Positions 22,097 to 33,722 of a DNA stretch of 64,000 nucleotides are shown in pieces. Made by a program: the position numbers and the translations under genes. The DNA lies in NCBI GenBank assembly GCA_022495995.1, contig JAFEMH010000168.1:434001-498000 (forward strand). The letters are read 5' to 3'. Position 1 is the stretch's first letter, and every line of letters starts with the position of its first letter. A model generated the notes under the pieces. It had not been told where the DNA came from. It searched no databases and saw nothing but the letters and a program-made list of their open reading frames with translations. The DNA is from Adenophora triphylla var. japonica (lineage: Eukaryota > Streptophyta > Magnoliopsida > Asterales > Campanulaceae).

Positions 22097-23820
22097 TGTA
22101 ACGATGTGCCACCGGAAAAGATTTTTCTCTTTGTTTTTTTGAAAATCAAAACATGGAGTCGCCACGCCATTTTTATTTTAAGGGCCAAAACTTTGAAAAA
22201 TACCCGAGATTAGAGATTTGGGTTCGGAGGTCACGTTACACGCCGGGAAGAACGTTAGGGTTCACCCGGAATGCCTCGTAAAACGAGTCTTCCAAGCTTA
22301 AAAACCATTTGTGTGTGTGTGTGTGTGAGTGAGTGTGTTTCTTTGGCCAAAATAAATTCAAACTAAGAAAACTAAAAATTGGTAACTCTTTGTAAGACAT
22401 TAAAAAAGTCCCATGATTTTTGGTGTAATTTTAGGGTTGAGTTTTGGTACTCAAAAGACTCCTTGAAGTTGAAAGTCATTTCTGCCAGAATGAAAAAGGC
22501 AGTGGACACTTGATTTTAAAATGGATTTAAGAGCTTTAAAACTTCAAAATCTGGGGAAAGTTCAAGAATGAAAGTTGTTCAAAACATCTTAAATAAGGTA
22601 ACTACAAAAGACTTTTTCATTTAGAGATGATTTGATTTACCAAAACCTTATGGAAATCTCAGATGTGAGATCTGGATTTCCAGAGACTGTTGAACTGACC
22701 TTTGGAAAATAATTTTAAAAAGGGAGTTATACTCACGAAAAAAATAAAGTAAAAATATGTATGGAATTCTACGGATGTTGGCTACAAAAAGTATTTTGTA
22801 GTCAACACCCAATTCCAAGTTCTTCTGTGTCCAAAAAATTAGACAATGGACTGAGGTCTTAGAACAATGCTACTGGACAGCAAGATGTTCTTGAAGGAAA
22901 ATGTGATTTTAAAGGGGGTTTTGCATCCATGCTTGTCCCCATTTCCTTAGACTTTGATTAGTGATCACTAGACATTTTAGTGGTGATCTACTATATCAAG
23001 CCATCCTTAGGGTACATTAGGACTTAAAGCACTTCATTTGCTTGGGAAGGGGGAGATTTAACTTTGAAATCAAGATTTTATGTATGAAAATGATTTTGGA
23101 AAACACTTTTAAGTGAATGATTTTGAGGAAAAACACTTTTAAGTGAGTAAGAAGTAATTTGGACCTTTTAAATGGTCATCCATGGAAATTTATTCCAAGG
23201 TGACTACATTTTTAGGTCAAGCAAAGGATGAACACCAAGTTGATGAACAAACTACATCTTTGAAGTTTGAAATGCATGCATGGATGAAGGAGTTTAGGGT
23301 AAGGAGAAGGAGGGTTTACCAATCTTCTTTGTGTTTGTGTTTGAGGCTTGAATTTGAGAGTGATTAGTGAATGAAATTTGGGAAAATAATCAAAAGAAAA
23401 AGGTGGCAATTCAAGAGAATTCCCACTGTTTTCTCTAGTATTTTCGCCAAGGTGCTGTGAGTGAATTGTTGTGGCTCTTTTGTTTCTGAGACTGAGGGGC
23501 TCAATTTATAGGCCTCTGAAAAAATCAAAGTCATCCGCGCGGATATGTACTGCAGCGTGCACTGTTCATTTAATGCAGCTGCAGGCTTTGGACCAAAGGA
23601 ATATTTTCAAAAATATTCAAACAGTTTGTGTTCCAGCCACTTCCATTTTGGGTTTTTCTCTTTTTTTAAGATTCTTTTCTTGGTTTAACTTTAAATAGCA
23701 ATGCCTAATCTACCCTTGCTTTGTTAGAAAAGTTAGGAATTGTTAGAAATGTTAGGAATGTTAGGGCTTTCATTAATTTTCTAACGAAAATACTAACAAC
23801 TCAAAATTGGAGCACTTACA
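22097..23820 (-). repeat. 5' LTR of element B
   Basis: 1724 bp. Minus-strand start TGTAAGTGCTCCAATTTTG at 23820; end ...CATCGTTACA at 22097. TATA-like CCTATAAATT at 23512-23503. The perfect 12-bp palindrome ATCCGCGCGGAT lies at 23533-23544, 20 bp upstream. The sequence GGAGTCGCCACGCCA at 22155-22169 repeats the first ten PBS bases inside the LTR. Confidence 0.88.
23533..23544 (-). promoter_or_regulatory. ATCCGCGCGGAT palindrome in B LTR
   Basis: Perfect palindrome with the CCG-NN-CGG core, 20 bp upstream of the TATA-like box of the B LTR. Neighbouring GCAGCTGC (about 23575-23582) is also palindromic. Confidence 0.7.
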
Positions 23821-23985
23821 GATAGCTGCTATACCTCTCTCATTCAGAAGCTGTGCCACGAAATTCTGCTGATCTTCTTTCTGCCTTTTGTGCACCTCAC
23901 AGGCCCGGATGGCCTCTTCCAATGTCATATCTATTACCGGTGGCGGGGTTCCGTTCCCGTCATGATTTCTTGGTGAGCTTGACAA
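23821..23985 (-). pseudogene. N-terminus of gag-position ORF of element C, cut by B
   Basis: 55 codons starting MSSSPRNHDGNGTPPPVIDM and running through EEAIRACEVHKRQKEDQQNF to NERGIAAI, where the B LTR starts. The opening residues and the following Gln/Glu-rich helix match the B ORF from its internal MSTSAGN, which supports that Met as the start in the family. The rest of the ORF lies left of the window. Confidence 0.72.
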
Positions 23986-25282
23986 GTCGGAGAGTCTGGC
24001 TGAAGGAACTGAGGGAACCGAAGAACTGTCTGATGTGGCCGTAACTGCGATTCAGGCGAGGCACTGACCCGAAATTCTGAACCACTTTCTGCTCGCTGTA
24101 GGGAATGAAAGGTAGGGTTTAGGATTCGGAAAGGGTATTTGGCTCAGGGTTTTGGGCTTGTGCAATGTGCAGTTACCGATTAATGTTTACTTAAAACGTA
24201 CTTTCTCAGAGTCCTAATCGGTTGAAAAAGATCGTGTGTTCTTTTTCGCAACTAACCTAAGGCTCGAATCAGTGGATCTCGTCACTACATTTATAAGCCC
24301 CTCGTTTTTCACCTGTAAATCATCTTCCCGGGATGGACAATCCTGAGCGAGGGTCCTATAAGGCAAGCGTTTCACCGATAAAGGAAAAAGTGAACTTAAG
24401 GCTAGCTGGTCACACGAACTTACAATGTATGTGACACGTGGGCCACGCGCGAAGTCAACTTCCTTAAGTTAAGGCAGAAATCGTGCTGAAATTTTGGCAT
24501 GACCTCTCCTGACTCGCTTGCGCGAGGGGCCTTAGCTTTTGGCGTTGGCCAAGTTGTGGCTGGCACGGTGCATACGTTGAGGGTTTGGTGACACGGTGTC
24601 ACATTGAACCTTCGGGTATGTTTTTCGGCATGGCTCCGCGTCAAAGTAAAGGATGAAAAAGCTAAGACTTCGGGTCGGGAATGACCTTCGGTCTTGACTT
24701 TTAAGTTTGACTTGTGAGGGAGACCGGCGTAAAAAACATACACTTGGGCTTTATGACACGTACTAAGCCAAAACCAACCGGGGTCTTAGACGAAGTGTGA
24801 CACAAAGAGTGCATGGCTTACACGGGCTAGGATGGGCTGTTTGGGACGACCCAGTGCGTCCTCGAAAGGGTCTGGCAGACCAACCGAGCTGCAACTGAAC
24901 GGTCATCCCGGGTTACGGGTCGTAGTGTGCAGTGTACCGAGGCAGCAAGTGCGCGTAGTGTGCGGTGTACCGAGGCAGCAGTACAAGTAGTGTGTGGTCA
25001 CTATATTCTTCTTTTTTTTTTGTAAAACAGAATTTTTCAGAATGTGTTTTAAAGAATTTATGCGCAGTTCAAAATGTAGCATGAAAATCAAGTATGAATG
25101 GGAATGCACGAACATGTTATGATTTTGGATGCAAATGCAACACACATTTTCCTTTTCATTTCGAAATCCGTTCGATTTTTTTTTGAACAACACTCGCGCA
25201 TAAAAATGAGGAAGGGTAAACGAAAGTTTGACCCACGGAATGCTTTTTGAAAACGACGGCAGTTTTGAAAAAGTATCCTTAA
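23986..25282 (-). other. 5' leader of element C
   Basis: Noncoding. Conserved block 24182-24395 (TTTACTTAAAACGTACTTTC, TTATAAGCCCCTCG, GAGCGAGGGTCCTATAAGGC) and second block about 24775-25005, including two copies of GTGCGGTGTACCGAGGCAGC-like sequence. No gene seen. Confidence 0.6.
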
Positions 25283-25300
25283 TCCCCAGCGGAGTCGCCA
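25283..25300 (-). promoter_or_regulatory. Primer-binding site of element C (tRNA-Arg type)
   Basis: TCCCCAGCGGAGTCGCCA in plus, identical to B, X and Y. Two bases (AC) separate it from the LTR end. Confidence 0.85.
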
Positions 25301-25396
25301 ACTGAAATTACCCGGGATCGCGCGCGCGGAAACGTGGCGAGCGGTTTCTTTCGCATGCTTGGGACCTCGCTTTCGGGAAGGAGAGGAGTCGCCACG

Positions 25397-25725
25397 CGGT
25401 TTTGTATTTTGAGCCCAAACGTTGGAAATGGCTTTGAAAATGTGTCGTTTTGTATTTTGAGCCCAAAGTTTGGAAATGGCTTTGAAAATGTGTCGTTTTG
25501 TATTTTGAGCCCAAACTTTGGAAATAGCTTTTAAAATGTGTCGTTTTGTATTTTGAGCCCAAACTTTGGAAATGGCTTTTAAAATGTGTCGTTTTGTACT
25601 TTGAGCCCAAACTTTGGAAATGACTTTTAAAATGTGTTGTTTTGTATTTTGAGCCCAAACTTTGGAAATGGCTTTTAAAATGTGTCATTTTGTATTTTGA
25701 GCCCAAACTTTGGAAATGGCTTTTT
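25397..25725 (-). repeat. 48-bp tandem repeat array in C LTR
   Basis: About seven copies of a 48-bp unit containing GTTTTGTATTTTGAGCCCAA and GGAAATGGCTTTTAAAATGT. Because 48 is a multiple of three, it creates a spurious long open frame on the minus strand. The array lies downstream of the TATA box, in the transcribed part. Confidence 0.88.
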
Positions 25726-26224
25726 TAAGACCAGAGATTGTTCGGTTTGGAGGTCACGTTACGTTTCGGGAAGAGTGTACGGAGGTCACCCGAAATGCCT
25801 CGTATGACGAGTCTTTCTACCTTTCTCGAAATTGTGTGCGTGTGTGTGTGTATTGCATTTTTGAAAAGGGGGGCTTGAATGACAAGCTTAATCTTGGTTT
25901 GAATGTCAAACGTTGATTTATGAAAAAAGCTAGCGTTTGAAGGACAAACGTCGGTTTTGAGATTTTTTTAGGAAAAGGGCGTGAGGGACAGGTTTAAATC
26001 TTTAGTTTGAGTATCAAATGCTGATTTTAAGGAAAAGAGTGTTTGAATGTCAAACGTCGATTTTTGAGTTGAAAATGAGTGTTTGGATGCCAAACGTCAC
26101 TTTTGCGCGTTTTGAAAAGGAGTTTGAATGTCGAACTCCGGTTTTAAACCGGGCATTACATTGTTACCAATTTTATGAAAAAAGGCTTTAAATGACATGC
26201 GATCTACGAGTCGTTTTGCGACTC

Positions 26225-26490
26225 GGACTTTGATAAATAAATACTATCACAAGCCAAACGGCTCGGACTGGTGAATGACAGTATTTAAAGTACGATATCG
26301 ACGGAATCAAACGATCCGGACAGTAAAGGTGCGATCGACGAGCCAAACGGCTCGGAGTTGTAAAAGTGCATAATTTAAATGGCGGTATCGACGGATCAAA
26401 CGATCCGGATTTTGTAAATGACTATCACGAACCGAACGGTTCGGACTGTAAAGTTGCGATCGACGAGCCAAACGGCTCGGACTGTAAATA
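26225..26490 (-). repeat. Array of short hairpins with matched stem changes in C LTR
   Basis: At least five units of stem-loop form: GAGCC-AAAC-GGCTC (about 26340 and 26465), GGATC-AAAC-GATCC (about 26391), GAACC-GAAC-GGTTC (about 26428) and GAATC-AAAC-GATCC (about 26310). The stems differ between units while pairing is kept in most. The array lies in the transcribed leader side of the LTR. Confidence 0.7.
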
Positions 26491-26926
26491 ACGTAAACGT
26501 AAAAAAACGGGGTCGGGACGCCGTTTTAACCCGAAATTACTTCTCTTACGGGAGAGAAGATGATTTTGGGGTAAAACATATCGGGTTACGTCTACATTTT
26601 AATAATTTTTACATAAACGATTATGGGGTTTGAAGCGTAAATCGAGGCGAAACGAGTGTTTAGAGAGAGAGTGTGTTTCCTATGGCTAGGGGTTGACTCT
26701 TTGACTCGGTGGATGTATACGGGATACGGTTTGGTGTTTGGAAGGGTGTTTTGAGTTTGTTTGGTTCGTGTTTGGTCGAAAAATGAGGTTTTCATGCAAA
26801 TCGAGACAAAACGGGGCTCGGGAGAGGGTAGATCAGCCTAGGACGGTTGGGTTTGTGAAGAGAGATTATATTTTTTTTCTCAAATGTTTTGACAGCCCTT
26901 GTATTTATAGGGTGAAAATGCAGAAC

Positions 26927-27033
26927 AGTCCGGACGGACTCTTATTCATTTTGGGGAGGTTTTTTGATATTTTGGAAAGTTGGAGGACTTGTTGGCAATT
27001 TTGGCTTTTCAAGCAAAACAGTCTAGACGGACA
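26927..27033 (-). promoter_or_regulatory. Palindromes upstream of the C LTR TATA box
   Basis: AGTCCGGACGGACT at 26927-26940 (6-bp arms, 2-bp centre), 16 bp upstream of the TATA box, and a decayed copy AGTCTAGACGGACA at 27020-27033. Confidence 0.7.
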
Positions 27034-27436
27034 GTCATTCAATTTCAGGAGCATTTTGGTCTTTTCACATTGGAATTTGATTGATGTTGATTTGTGGGCT
27101 TTGGCATGCGTGCCACGTGCCCCTGTGACTCACCTAGGCTAGGGTTTTTGTTCCGTTATTCCCAGTTTTGTCCGTTTTTTAAATAACTGTCCGGAAAATG
27201 TTCGAAAAGCCCCCGAAAAGTGCCGGAAAGTGCGTTTTTCGAGAAAAGTCATACTTTTACGTGTGATAACGTGTGTTGAGTACGCTTTGACGTCGTGATG
27301 CATGGGGCAGTCCCGGGATGTCTCGTTGGCTTGAGAACGGGAAGCTTAACGGGTTCCGATTAACCTGGAAAGGGCCAGTTAACGGATTTCGGTTAACTTT
27401 TAACGGATTTTGACGATCCGGATTTAGGTACTTACA

Positions 27437-29109
27437 CATAGCCATAAAGTTGAACTTCAAAGTAACCAACAACGCGGCAGAATATGAAGCATGCGTACCC
27501 GGTTTGGAAGCCGCTCTTGAAGGCAACATCAAAATATTGGAAGTGTATGGAGACTCGGCACTGATCATCAATCAAGTATCCAACAGATGGAAGACAATAG
27601 ACCCTGGCCTACAGAAGTACCATGCCTACATGGAAGAGCTCATCGCTCAGTTCAAGGAAATCTCTTTCTACTACTTGTCGAGAGACAGGAACTGCTTCGC
27701 CGATGCCCTGGCCACTCTAGCCTCTCTTGTTGAAATTCCCGAGGGGAAATCTGTAAAGTCATTCAGAGTAGGGAGACGGGAGACCCCAGCCTACTGTTGT
27801 GAGATCGAAGTTGAACATGAACCGATCGACGAACCCTGGTACAACCAAATCTACCAGTACCTCAAAATTGGAGAAACCTCTTTCACAAATGAAGACGGAA
27901 ACTACAAAGATGGCATCAATGCCAAAAGCATGGTGGCTCTAAAATGCCTGGCATCCCACTTTGTCATTCTGGGGGGTATGTTATACAAGAAGCGTCACCA
28001 AGGACCACTCCTTCGATGTGTGAGCAAATAAAAAGTCATCGAGTTAATGAACAAAATTCACAATGGAGCCTGCGGCCCCAACATGAACGCCCGAGCATTG
28101 ATATAGATCATCCTTCGTATGGGCTATTACCGGGTATCAATGGAAACAAACTGCATCCAGTTCGTCAGAAGCTGTGACAAATGTCAACGGTTTTCCAACC
28201 TCAATCATATTCCTCCTCACAAGCTCTATTGCATGACTACACCATGGCCTTTGGCCACATGGGGAATCGACGTCATCGGCAAAATTACTCCACCCGGGAG
28301 AAACGGCCATGAGTTCATATTAGTCGTTGTCGACCACTTCACCAAATGGGTTGAAGCCAGATCATACAAAGTACTGAATTCCAGGAAAGTGGCTGAGTTC
28401 ATCAAGGAGAACATCATGTGCAGATACGGAGTGCCCAACGAGATCATATCTGATAATGGGAACCACTTCGAAGGAGATTGCGACCAGCTGTTAACCGAGT
28501 TCAGAGTTACACGCCACAAGTTTTCTCCCTACAGACCACATACTAACGGTGCAGTAGATGCAGCAAACAAGACTCTTTCAAGAATAATAAAAAAAGATGG
28601 ACGTACAAGGACGAGATTGGCCCGAAAAGATGCACTTGGCACTTTGGGGTTACCGAACATCAGTCAAAACCACTACAGGGGAGACTCTTTTCGCACTGAC
28701 ATACGGAATGGAAGCAATGCTACCAGTTGAACTAGAAATCCCCTCCTTGCGAGTCTTCTTGAAAAATGGGATCAACGAGGTTGAATGGCTTCAAAGCCGT
28801 CATGACGAACTGGCTCTACTCGACGAGCGAAGATTGAAAGCCATGGAACATACTCGTGCCTACCAAAGAAGAATGGCCCGAGCATTTGATAAGAAAGTCA
28901 AGACTTGAGACATCAGAGAAGGCGACTTGGTTCTTAAAGAAAAACCTCTTACACAAACCAATCCCCTCGAAAAGTGGGAACCTACCTGGATAGGCCCGTT
29001 CGTGGTACAGAAAATCTTCTCTAGAGAGGCAATGAAGCTAGTCGATTTGAATGGAAACCCTTTCGTCAACCCAGTAAACGGAAGCAAGCTCCGCAGATAC
29101 TTCGTTTGA
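27437..29109 (+). pseudogene. RNase H end and integrase of element D
   Basis: Begins mid-RNase H at AIKLNFKVTNNAAEYEACVP and continues through YGDSALIINQVSNRWKT, MEELIAQFKEISFYYL, the HHCC region (HNGACGPNMNARA ... CDKCQRF, about 28055-28190) and the catalytic core (WGIDVIGKITPPG, ISDNGNHFEGD). The third catalytic residue reads NGAVDAANK, Asp replacing Glu. Stops occur after CVSK (about 28029), at ALI*IIL (about 28105) and after KVKT (about 28906); each is one C-to-T change from the codon in B or A. There is also a frameshift near 28590. The C-terminus WEPTWIGPFVVQKIF ... KLRRYFV ends at 29109. Confidence 0.87.
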
Positions 29110-29493
29110 GGAAGAACTCGAGTCAACTCTCTCTCCCCATATTTCCCCAATCAGTAAAATCAAAGTGCTAAAAGAGTAATACCCAACTAGATACATCCTC
29201 AAAATGATCTAGGTAAAAATCAGGGTCGCACTTTTTATCCCACTTCTACTTTCTCAAAAGTGTCAAACTACGGTGACCTGAGCCCCTTAGTCCATTTGTA
29301 AAAGGGGAACGTAGGCAGCCATCATTGGTTCGGTCTCAAAAACAAATAAATTGTCAAATTCAACACCAATCACTTGTGTTTCGAAAAACTCTTAAATTAA
29401 CCCACAAATTCATTACGGTTAAAACACTTTTTGATGAGTTCAAGCACGGTATACTCTTGACTCACTACATGCTTACAAAGCAAAATAAAACAG
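29110..29493. other. Convergent 3' region between integrase and PMD-B of D
   Basis: Noncoding. It contains the CTACG...CGTAG motif at 29264-29323 (AACTACGGTGACCTGAGCCC, AAAGGGGAACGTAGGCAGCC), as after integrase in A and Y. It also has the ~30-nt PMD-B downstream block at 29431-29458 (one mismatch to the A and Y copies). Confidence 0.65.
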
Positions 29494-30960
29494 TTAATTA
29501 AACTTAATGTGTCTGCAATGACAATGGGTGGATATTCCGAACTGCAAGGTCAATCTAGCCACTCGTGCTCGGTCCTTCATCTTTCCCTCCCTTCCCTTCC
29601 CTTTTCCACGGCGGGTATTATTCGTCTTCGTAGGAAATATCCCTGTCAATCTCCTGCCTGGCTCTAGGACCCTTCCCACCAATCTCTTGCCTGGCTCTGG
29701 GACCCTTCCCGACGCCTCTGTCAAACCTGTTGCCGCCAATGCAGCCCTTTCCCTAGCTCTACTACGAGCTGCCTCTCTTTGAGCCACCATATCTGTGCTC
29801 ATGTCGGCCAACCGACTAGCGTTGACCTCATAGTCAGCCATATCATTCCCCGTACTATCTTGAGGGTTAGCCATTGCCTCAGCCCTCCTCAATGTTGAGC
29901 TGTCACGGCGGTTAAGACCCAATAGCTCACTTCATCTCCACAGAAGTGCCATTTATGTCTCCCCTATACACTCCTCATACCAGTTCAAGTAGCCAGTAGA
30001 CAGAACAGTTCCCCCTCTCCGGTGAAAGAGAACCCTGAAAGGAAAAGATGCATATTGCCACAACCGCATGAAAAGCAAGAACGTCGAAGGATCATCCATG
30101 GAAAGCGATCCCACCTCAAAGGTAGAGGCATCACTCAAGCACATCAAAGGAACCTGCTCCATCCCGAACGGCCGTAGCACCAGAGACGGGATATAAAAAG
30201 AAGACTGGGAATGCCCCGAAAATCTGACAACGAGAAGACCATCCTGAACGGTCTGACACGTCTGCAGTTTCCAGTGAGGAACCCACCATCGCAAACAATG
30301 TGTACGGAGTTTAGCCATCCAAAGCGCCCAGTCAGCCTGACTGCCTCCTATCTCCAAGGGTCGTCGAGAGAAGAACCAAGGATCATACGTCACTAGAACC
30401 TCGGGCATAACTTGCAACCTCTCCCTTAGCCACAGAGTGAGAATAGCAGGACTTTCTCCCCACATGTACCCGCTACCAGTCGCCATCCGATCAATACCAT
30501 GGAATATTTCGCCTAAGATCAAGGGCACGATATCTTCTCCGCTCCGGCACTGCCTCACCAGGTCCAAAATACTGTGATGACACACTCCCAAGGACGTAAA
30601 CATGAATAGAGTGTCTATCACGCACAGAGCAAAAGCGTCCCACTCATCAACGCTACAGTCAGCACTCGCGAACCTATCCGGCATCCCCGAGATGTCAATA
30701 TAGTCAGTGTGAGGTATTAGCATCCTGTAAGCTTCTTCAACCGAAATGCCAAGAAGAGACGTCAACTTCTCAACGGTCGTCATTCCTCCCGTCAAAGGAA
30801 GAGCAACCTGCTCCACCTCAGGTCCTCCAAGGATAGCTCTAAAATCTTCGAAATTGGGAATGATCTCATTGTACGAGAAGCTATAAACATGCCTTCTCCC
30901 ATCCCAGAAATGAGCCACAGCTCTCAGAAGATCCCAATCAGGTGAAAGCTCCGTTTGAAC
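29494..30960 (-). pseudogene. PMD-B gene of element D (antisense to pol), near-complete
   Basis: The longest readable copy of this gene: 321 codons without interruption (30918-29953), showing that the region is intronless. Signature HFWDGRRHVYSFSYNEIIPN and FEDFRAILGGPEVEQVALP, then IDISGMPDRF, GEIFHGIDRMATGSGYMW, SPAILTLWLRERL, RWWVPHWKLQ and RVLFHRRGGTVLSTGYLNWY. After a frame break, 29922-29494 gives RADM/AQREAARSRARERAAL (helical, charged) and the basic RRGKGKGREGKMKDRAR. In-frame PDWDLLRAVA extends the match upstream to about 30950; the original start is lost. It belongs with plant-mobile-domain-like retroelement proteins; the precise family is uncertain. Confidence 0.75.
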
Positions 30961-31474
30961 CAGTCATTTCCATCTTCAAGAATCAATGGAAACAAGTTTA
31001 AGACTTCTGAAATCTGCAAAAACTGGACTGCAATTTAAGGAAGTCGAAACTGAAGATCTTGCCAGCCGACCTGTCTTTCAGTTTGACCCAGTCAACCTGC
31101 AACCTTGCTGCACCAATGTTCCTTGTCCATTCCAAGATGCACCCTGTTCATCCTTGTCCAAATCAGCCAAACGCCCGTGACTCATTTACATGTTGCAAAT
31201 ACCAAATCCATTCCGGGCTTGTGTGACAGTGCAAGTAATAATTAACCGTGCATAATAGCGATAAATTTTACATGTTATTCAGTGCATTTTTCCGTTATTA
31301 TTTATTTTTAATCAATCTACTTGCTTATCTGGTTCTGATAAATGCCAAGAGTAAGTAAAACAGCAATCATGATAAATACAATGTACAAAGTTTCACCCCC
31401 AAATTAAAGCATCTCGAGTACAAATAATGTCTAAGACAAGTAGTATATACAACTGTCTAAAGATATCAACAGGG
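30961..31474 (-). promoter_or_regulatory. Promoter region of D PMD-B with LTR-like segment
   Basis: At 31052-31086 the sequence GAAGATCTTGCCAGCCGACC followed by TTTCAGTTTGACCC resembles, on the same strand, the segment just upstream of the TATA box of the D LTR at 62577-62612 (GAAGATCTGGCCAGACGGCC, CTTCAGTTTGACAG). A TATA-like CCTTAAATTG lies at 31040-31031, about 19 bp away in the direction of PMD-B. The rest is AT-rich with no gene. Confidence 0.55.
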
Positions 31475-33395
31475 CTACTCTGAATCTTGCTCGTCATCCG
31501 AGCACTCGACATACCATGCCGCCGCAACAAAATCTGTGGCGAACAGGTAACTCAGGAAGTCATCTACTCTGGAATATGAGGAATGACGGCCCTGCGCCTG
31601 TGCTCTCGAAGATTCCCCATGCTCGAATCCCGAATACAAAGAATGACGGGCCCCAAATCCAGAAGTCTCACCAGAAGACTGACCAAAGCTCTGCCCCGCA
31701 TCTATCCCGCCAGTCGTGGAAACAGATGAGTCCCTAGCCATAGACGGCCTGGAAGGCATAGGCTCATGAACAGCTGCACTTCTCCTGGAACTACACCGCA
31801 AGTAGTCAAGAAGCCGCCGAGCAAAACCAGTCACCCCATCCAGACGTCTGACAATCAGATTGTGGGTATGTCCAGAAACCAGCAAATCAGGCAAGCCATC
31901 AAATGTCAAAAAAAAACAACACAGATGCAACATATGCAGAAAGAAAATACAGTACATGAAATCGACAGGATACTCACAAAAGCACTGGGATCGACTCTAT
32001 ATCAAGGCCTCGCCTGCTCAGGAATTGGAATCATCAGCCACCAACGGCCTCATATGTAAAGCGAGTGCGGGGGATCGGAGGATCTCTGGGACGTGCAGGG
32101 TCCTCACCCTCCCTAGCCAGCACCTGCGGGCTCCTCAGCCTCATCCTCCGGAAGATATCATAATCAACATCCTCGAGGACATTCTCGGCAAAAGGCACTC
32201 CTAGCCTGCACCAGAGCAACTCATCCATGTCCATAAGCAATGGATGCAACATGAAGACAGGAGGATCCTTAGGAACCGTGGGACCTGATCCCGGAACACA
32301 CTAGCAAGTCACTCTCTCGCCCAGATATAGGATATCGGAATAAAGCCCCACCAGCAGCTTCCTCTGGCTTGTCACCTCCCTGGCAGCATCAACAACCACC
32401 TGATCAAGCCGGCTCCACCATGTCAAGTTCACCCTCGACGAGAAGTCCCGCTTCAGAGCCACGGACACCTCCTCATAAGTCACCCTGGTGCTTTCCCTCG
32501 ACCTTACCGATTTCCTAGAATCCTTCTGCCAGGTCAGCATAGCAGGAATGGGAGAGCATACTCTTCCTTGATACTCCACCGCTGTGGATGGAACACCCTC
32601 AAAGCACCATACCTGAAAGGCGACAGGAAAGATATGTCAACTGCAAAACAGATGCAGACAAATAAAAGAGAGACAAGGAAGAGAAAAAGAGAGCTCACAT
32701 CCAATGCAAACTGGAAACAGCAAAGCGAGTTCTCCTCCCCCCGGGAATACTTGTCCAAGGCAAAGAAAAGCTCGGCCAAGCCAGCTACTCCCCAGGCGAA
32801 TCCTCTCACCGCCTCCAAATCAGTCAAAGAGACGAGCAAGGCAAATTGGCACTTCATATCAGCGTTGGGGAAGATGGTTGCTAACAGAGCAAACCACAAG
32901 AATGCCCGAGCCAGTCGATGGGCTGTCATTCTCTCGGAGCCAGCCAGATAGGCGTCTATGCCTCTTCTCAAATTTGCCTCCATCGGACCATACAAAATAC
33001 CGGTGCCCCTGGCATCCGTGATATCAAATCCAAGCAGATCCGTAAACTGCTCCACGGTGAACTCCTCGAACCACCCTATGGGATTTCCCCGAAATGACAA
33101 CCCGATGATCGCTGCGAAGTTAGTAGGAGTAATCGATTCTTCCCCCACCTGAAGTGAAAAGTGTTGGTCGTATCCCACAAGTACTCGCTCAAAGCCACAT
33201 GAACATCCTTGACCCTCTGCGTCGATGCCACCACAGCCACTGCGCTAATAAAGCCCCCCAGACCAAAATCCAACACCAGCTGCCGCGGACTTCTCTCTCC
33301 ACCCCGAGTCACGTCCGGGAACATTTCCCACAGCGTACTTACAGCCTCAACATTTCCCTACTCTTGGTAGTGGACAAATCAATCGGCCCTCACCC
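31475..33395 (-). pseudogene. PMD-C gene of element D, exons 2-4
   Basis: Exon 2 (33395-32699, acceptor TTACCTCCAG, donor GTGAGC) reads ALSEYLWDTTNTFHFRWG, then after a frameshift TNFAAIIGLSFRGNPIGWF, RLARAFLWFALLATIFPNAD and GVAGLAELFFALDKYSRGE. Exon 3 starts at 32612 (acceptor TTTCAG) with VWCFEGVPSTAVEYQGR and includes VGLYSDILYLGERVTC; a stop and frame change follow near 32300. Exon 4 (about 31880-31475) ends in the acidic ECSDDEQDSE. Exon borders and phase match the intact Y gene. Exon 1 is at 60722-60880; X separates them. Confidence 0.8.
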
Positions 33396-33717
33396 CTGGA
33401 GGTAAGACACAGTAGAGGTATGTTAATACCAAATAACGTACGCAAAAATGTACATGCCATGTCAAAATCACACAAATATATCATCACAAAGATATAATCC
33501 GATTATTTTCCTAAAAATATTTCCATCCCAAGTCGGAGTATTTACGGTTCAAATTTCAAAATTCCCGTTTCTTTAACGGTCCATTTTCCTAAAAATATTT
33601 CCGTCCCAAGTCGGTGTATTTACGGTTCAAATTTCAAAAATCCTGTTTCATTAACGGTCCATTTCCTAAAATATATCTGTCTCATGTCAGAATATTAACG
33701 GTTCAACTTTCAAAAAT
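33396..33717 (-). repeat. Intron 1 of D PMD-C, part beyond X, with ~77-bp repeats
   Basis: Copies of a unit containing TTTCCTAAAAATATTTCCGT, CCCAAGTCGG and TATTTACGGTTCAA. The array continues at 59869 on the far side of X. Confidence 0.8.
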
Positions 33718-33722
33718 CCCGT
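33718..33722. other. Target-site duplication of X, left copy (CCCGT)
   Basis: CCCGT directly left of the X 3' LTR. The same five bases follow the X 5' LTR at 59864-59868. Confidence 0.9.

Larger units (their letters stand above)
14761..23820 (-). mobile_element. Element B: Tat-type retrotransposon, 5' part, best-preserved pol
   Basis: Minus orientation: 5' LTR 22097-23820, PBS 22078-22095, leader, then a nearly continuous gag-position ORF, protease, RT, RNase H and integrase, cut at 14761 by element A. The rest of integrase, any antisense genes and the 3' LTR lie left of the window. Few lesions interrupt pol: single-base losses near 19036 and 16943 and stops near 16818 and 16015. B itself interrupts the gag-position ORF of C at 23821. 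Confidence 0.9.
23821..27436 (-). mobile_element. Element C: Tat-type retrotransposon, 5' end only
   Basis: Minus orientation: 5' LTR 25303-27436, PBS 25283-25300, leader and the first codons of the gag-position ORF, interrupted by B at 23820/23821. The remainder lies outside the window. C is inserted in the RNase H codons of D (junction 27436/27437). Confidence 0.87.
25303..27436 (-). repeat. 5' LTR of element C
   Basis: 2134 bp, the longest LTR here. Minus-strand start TGTAAGTACCTAAATCCGG at 27436; end ...CCCGGGTAATTTCA at 25303. TATA box CTATAAATAC at 26910-26901. It contains a 48-bp tandem array, a series of small hairpins and the CCG-NN-CGG palindrome. GGAGTCGCCA at 25385-25394 repeats the PBS start. 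Confidence 0.87.

Noticed and set aside
25308..25706. 132-codon open frame with repeated SKYKTTHFKSHFQSLG
   Set aside because: It is the 48-bp LTR array read in frame, not a gene.
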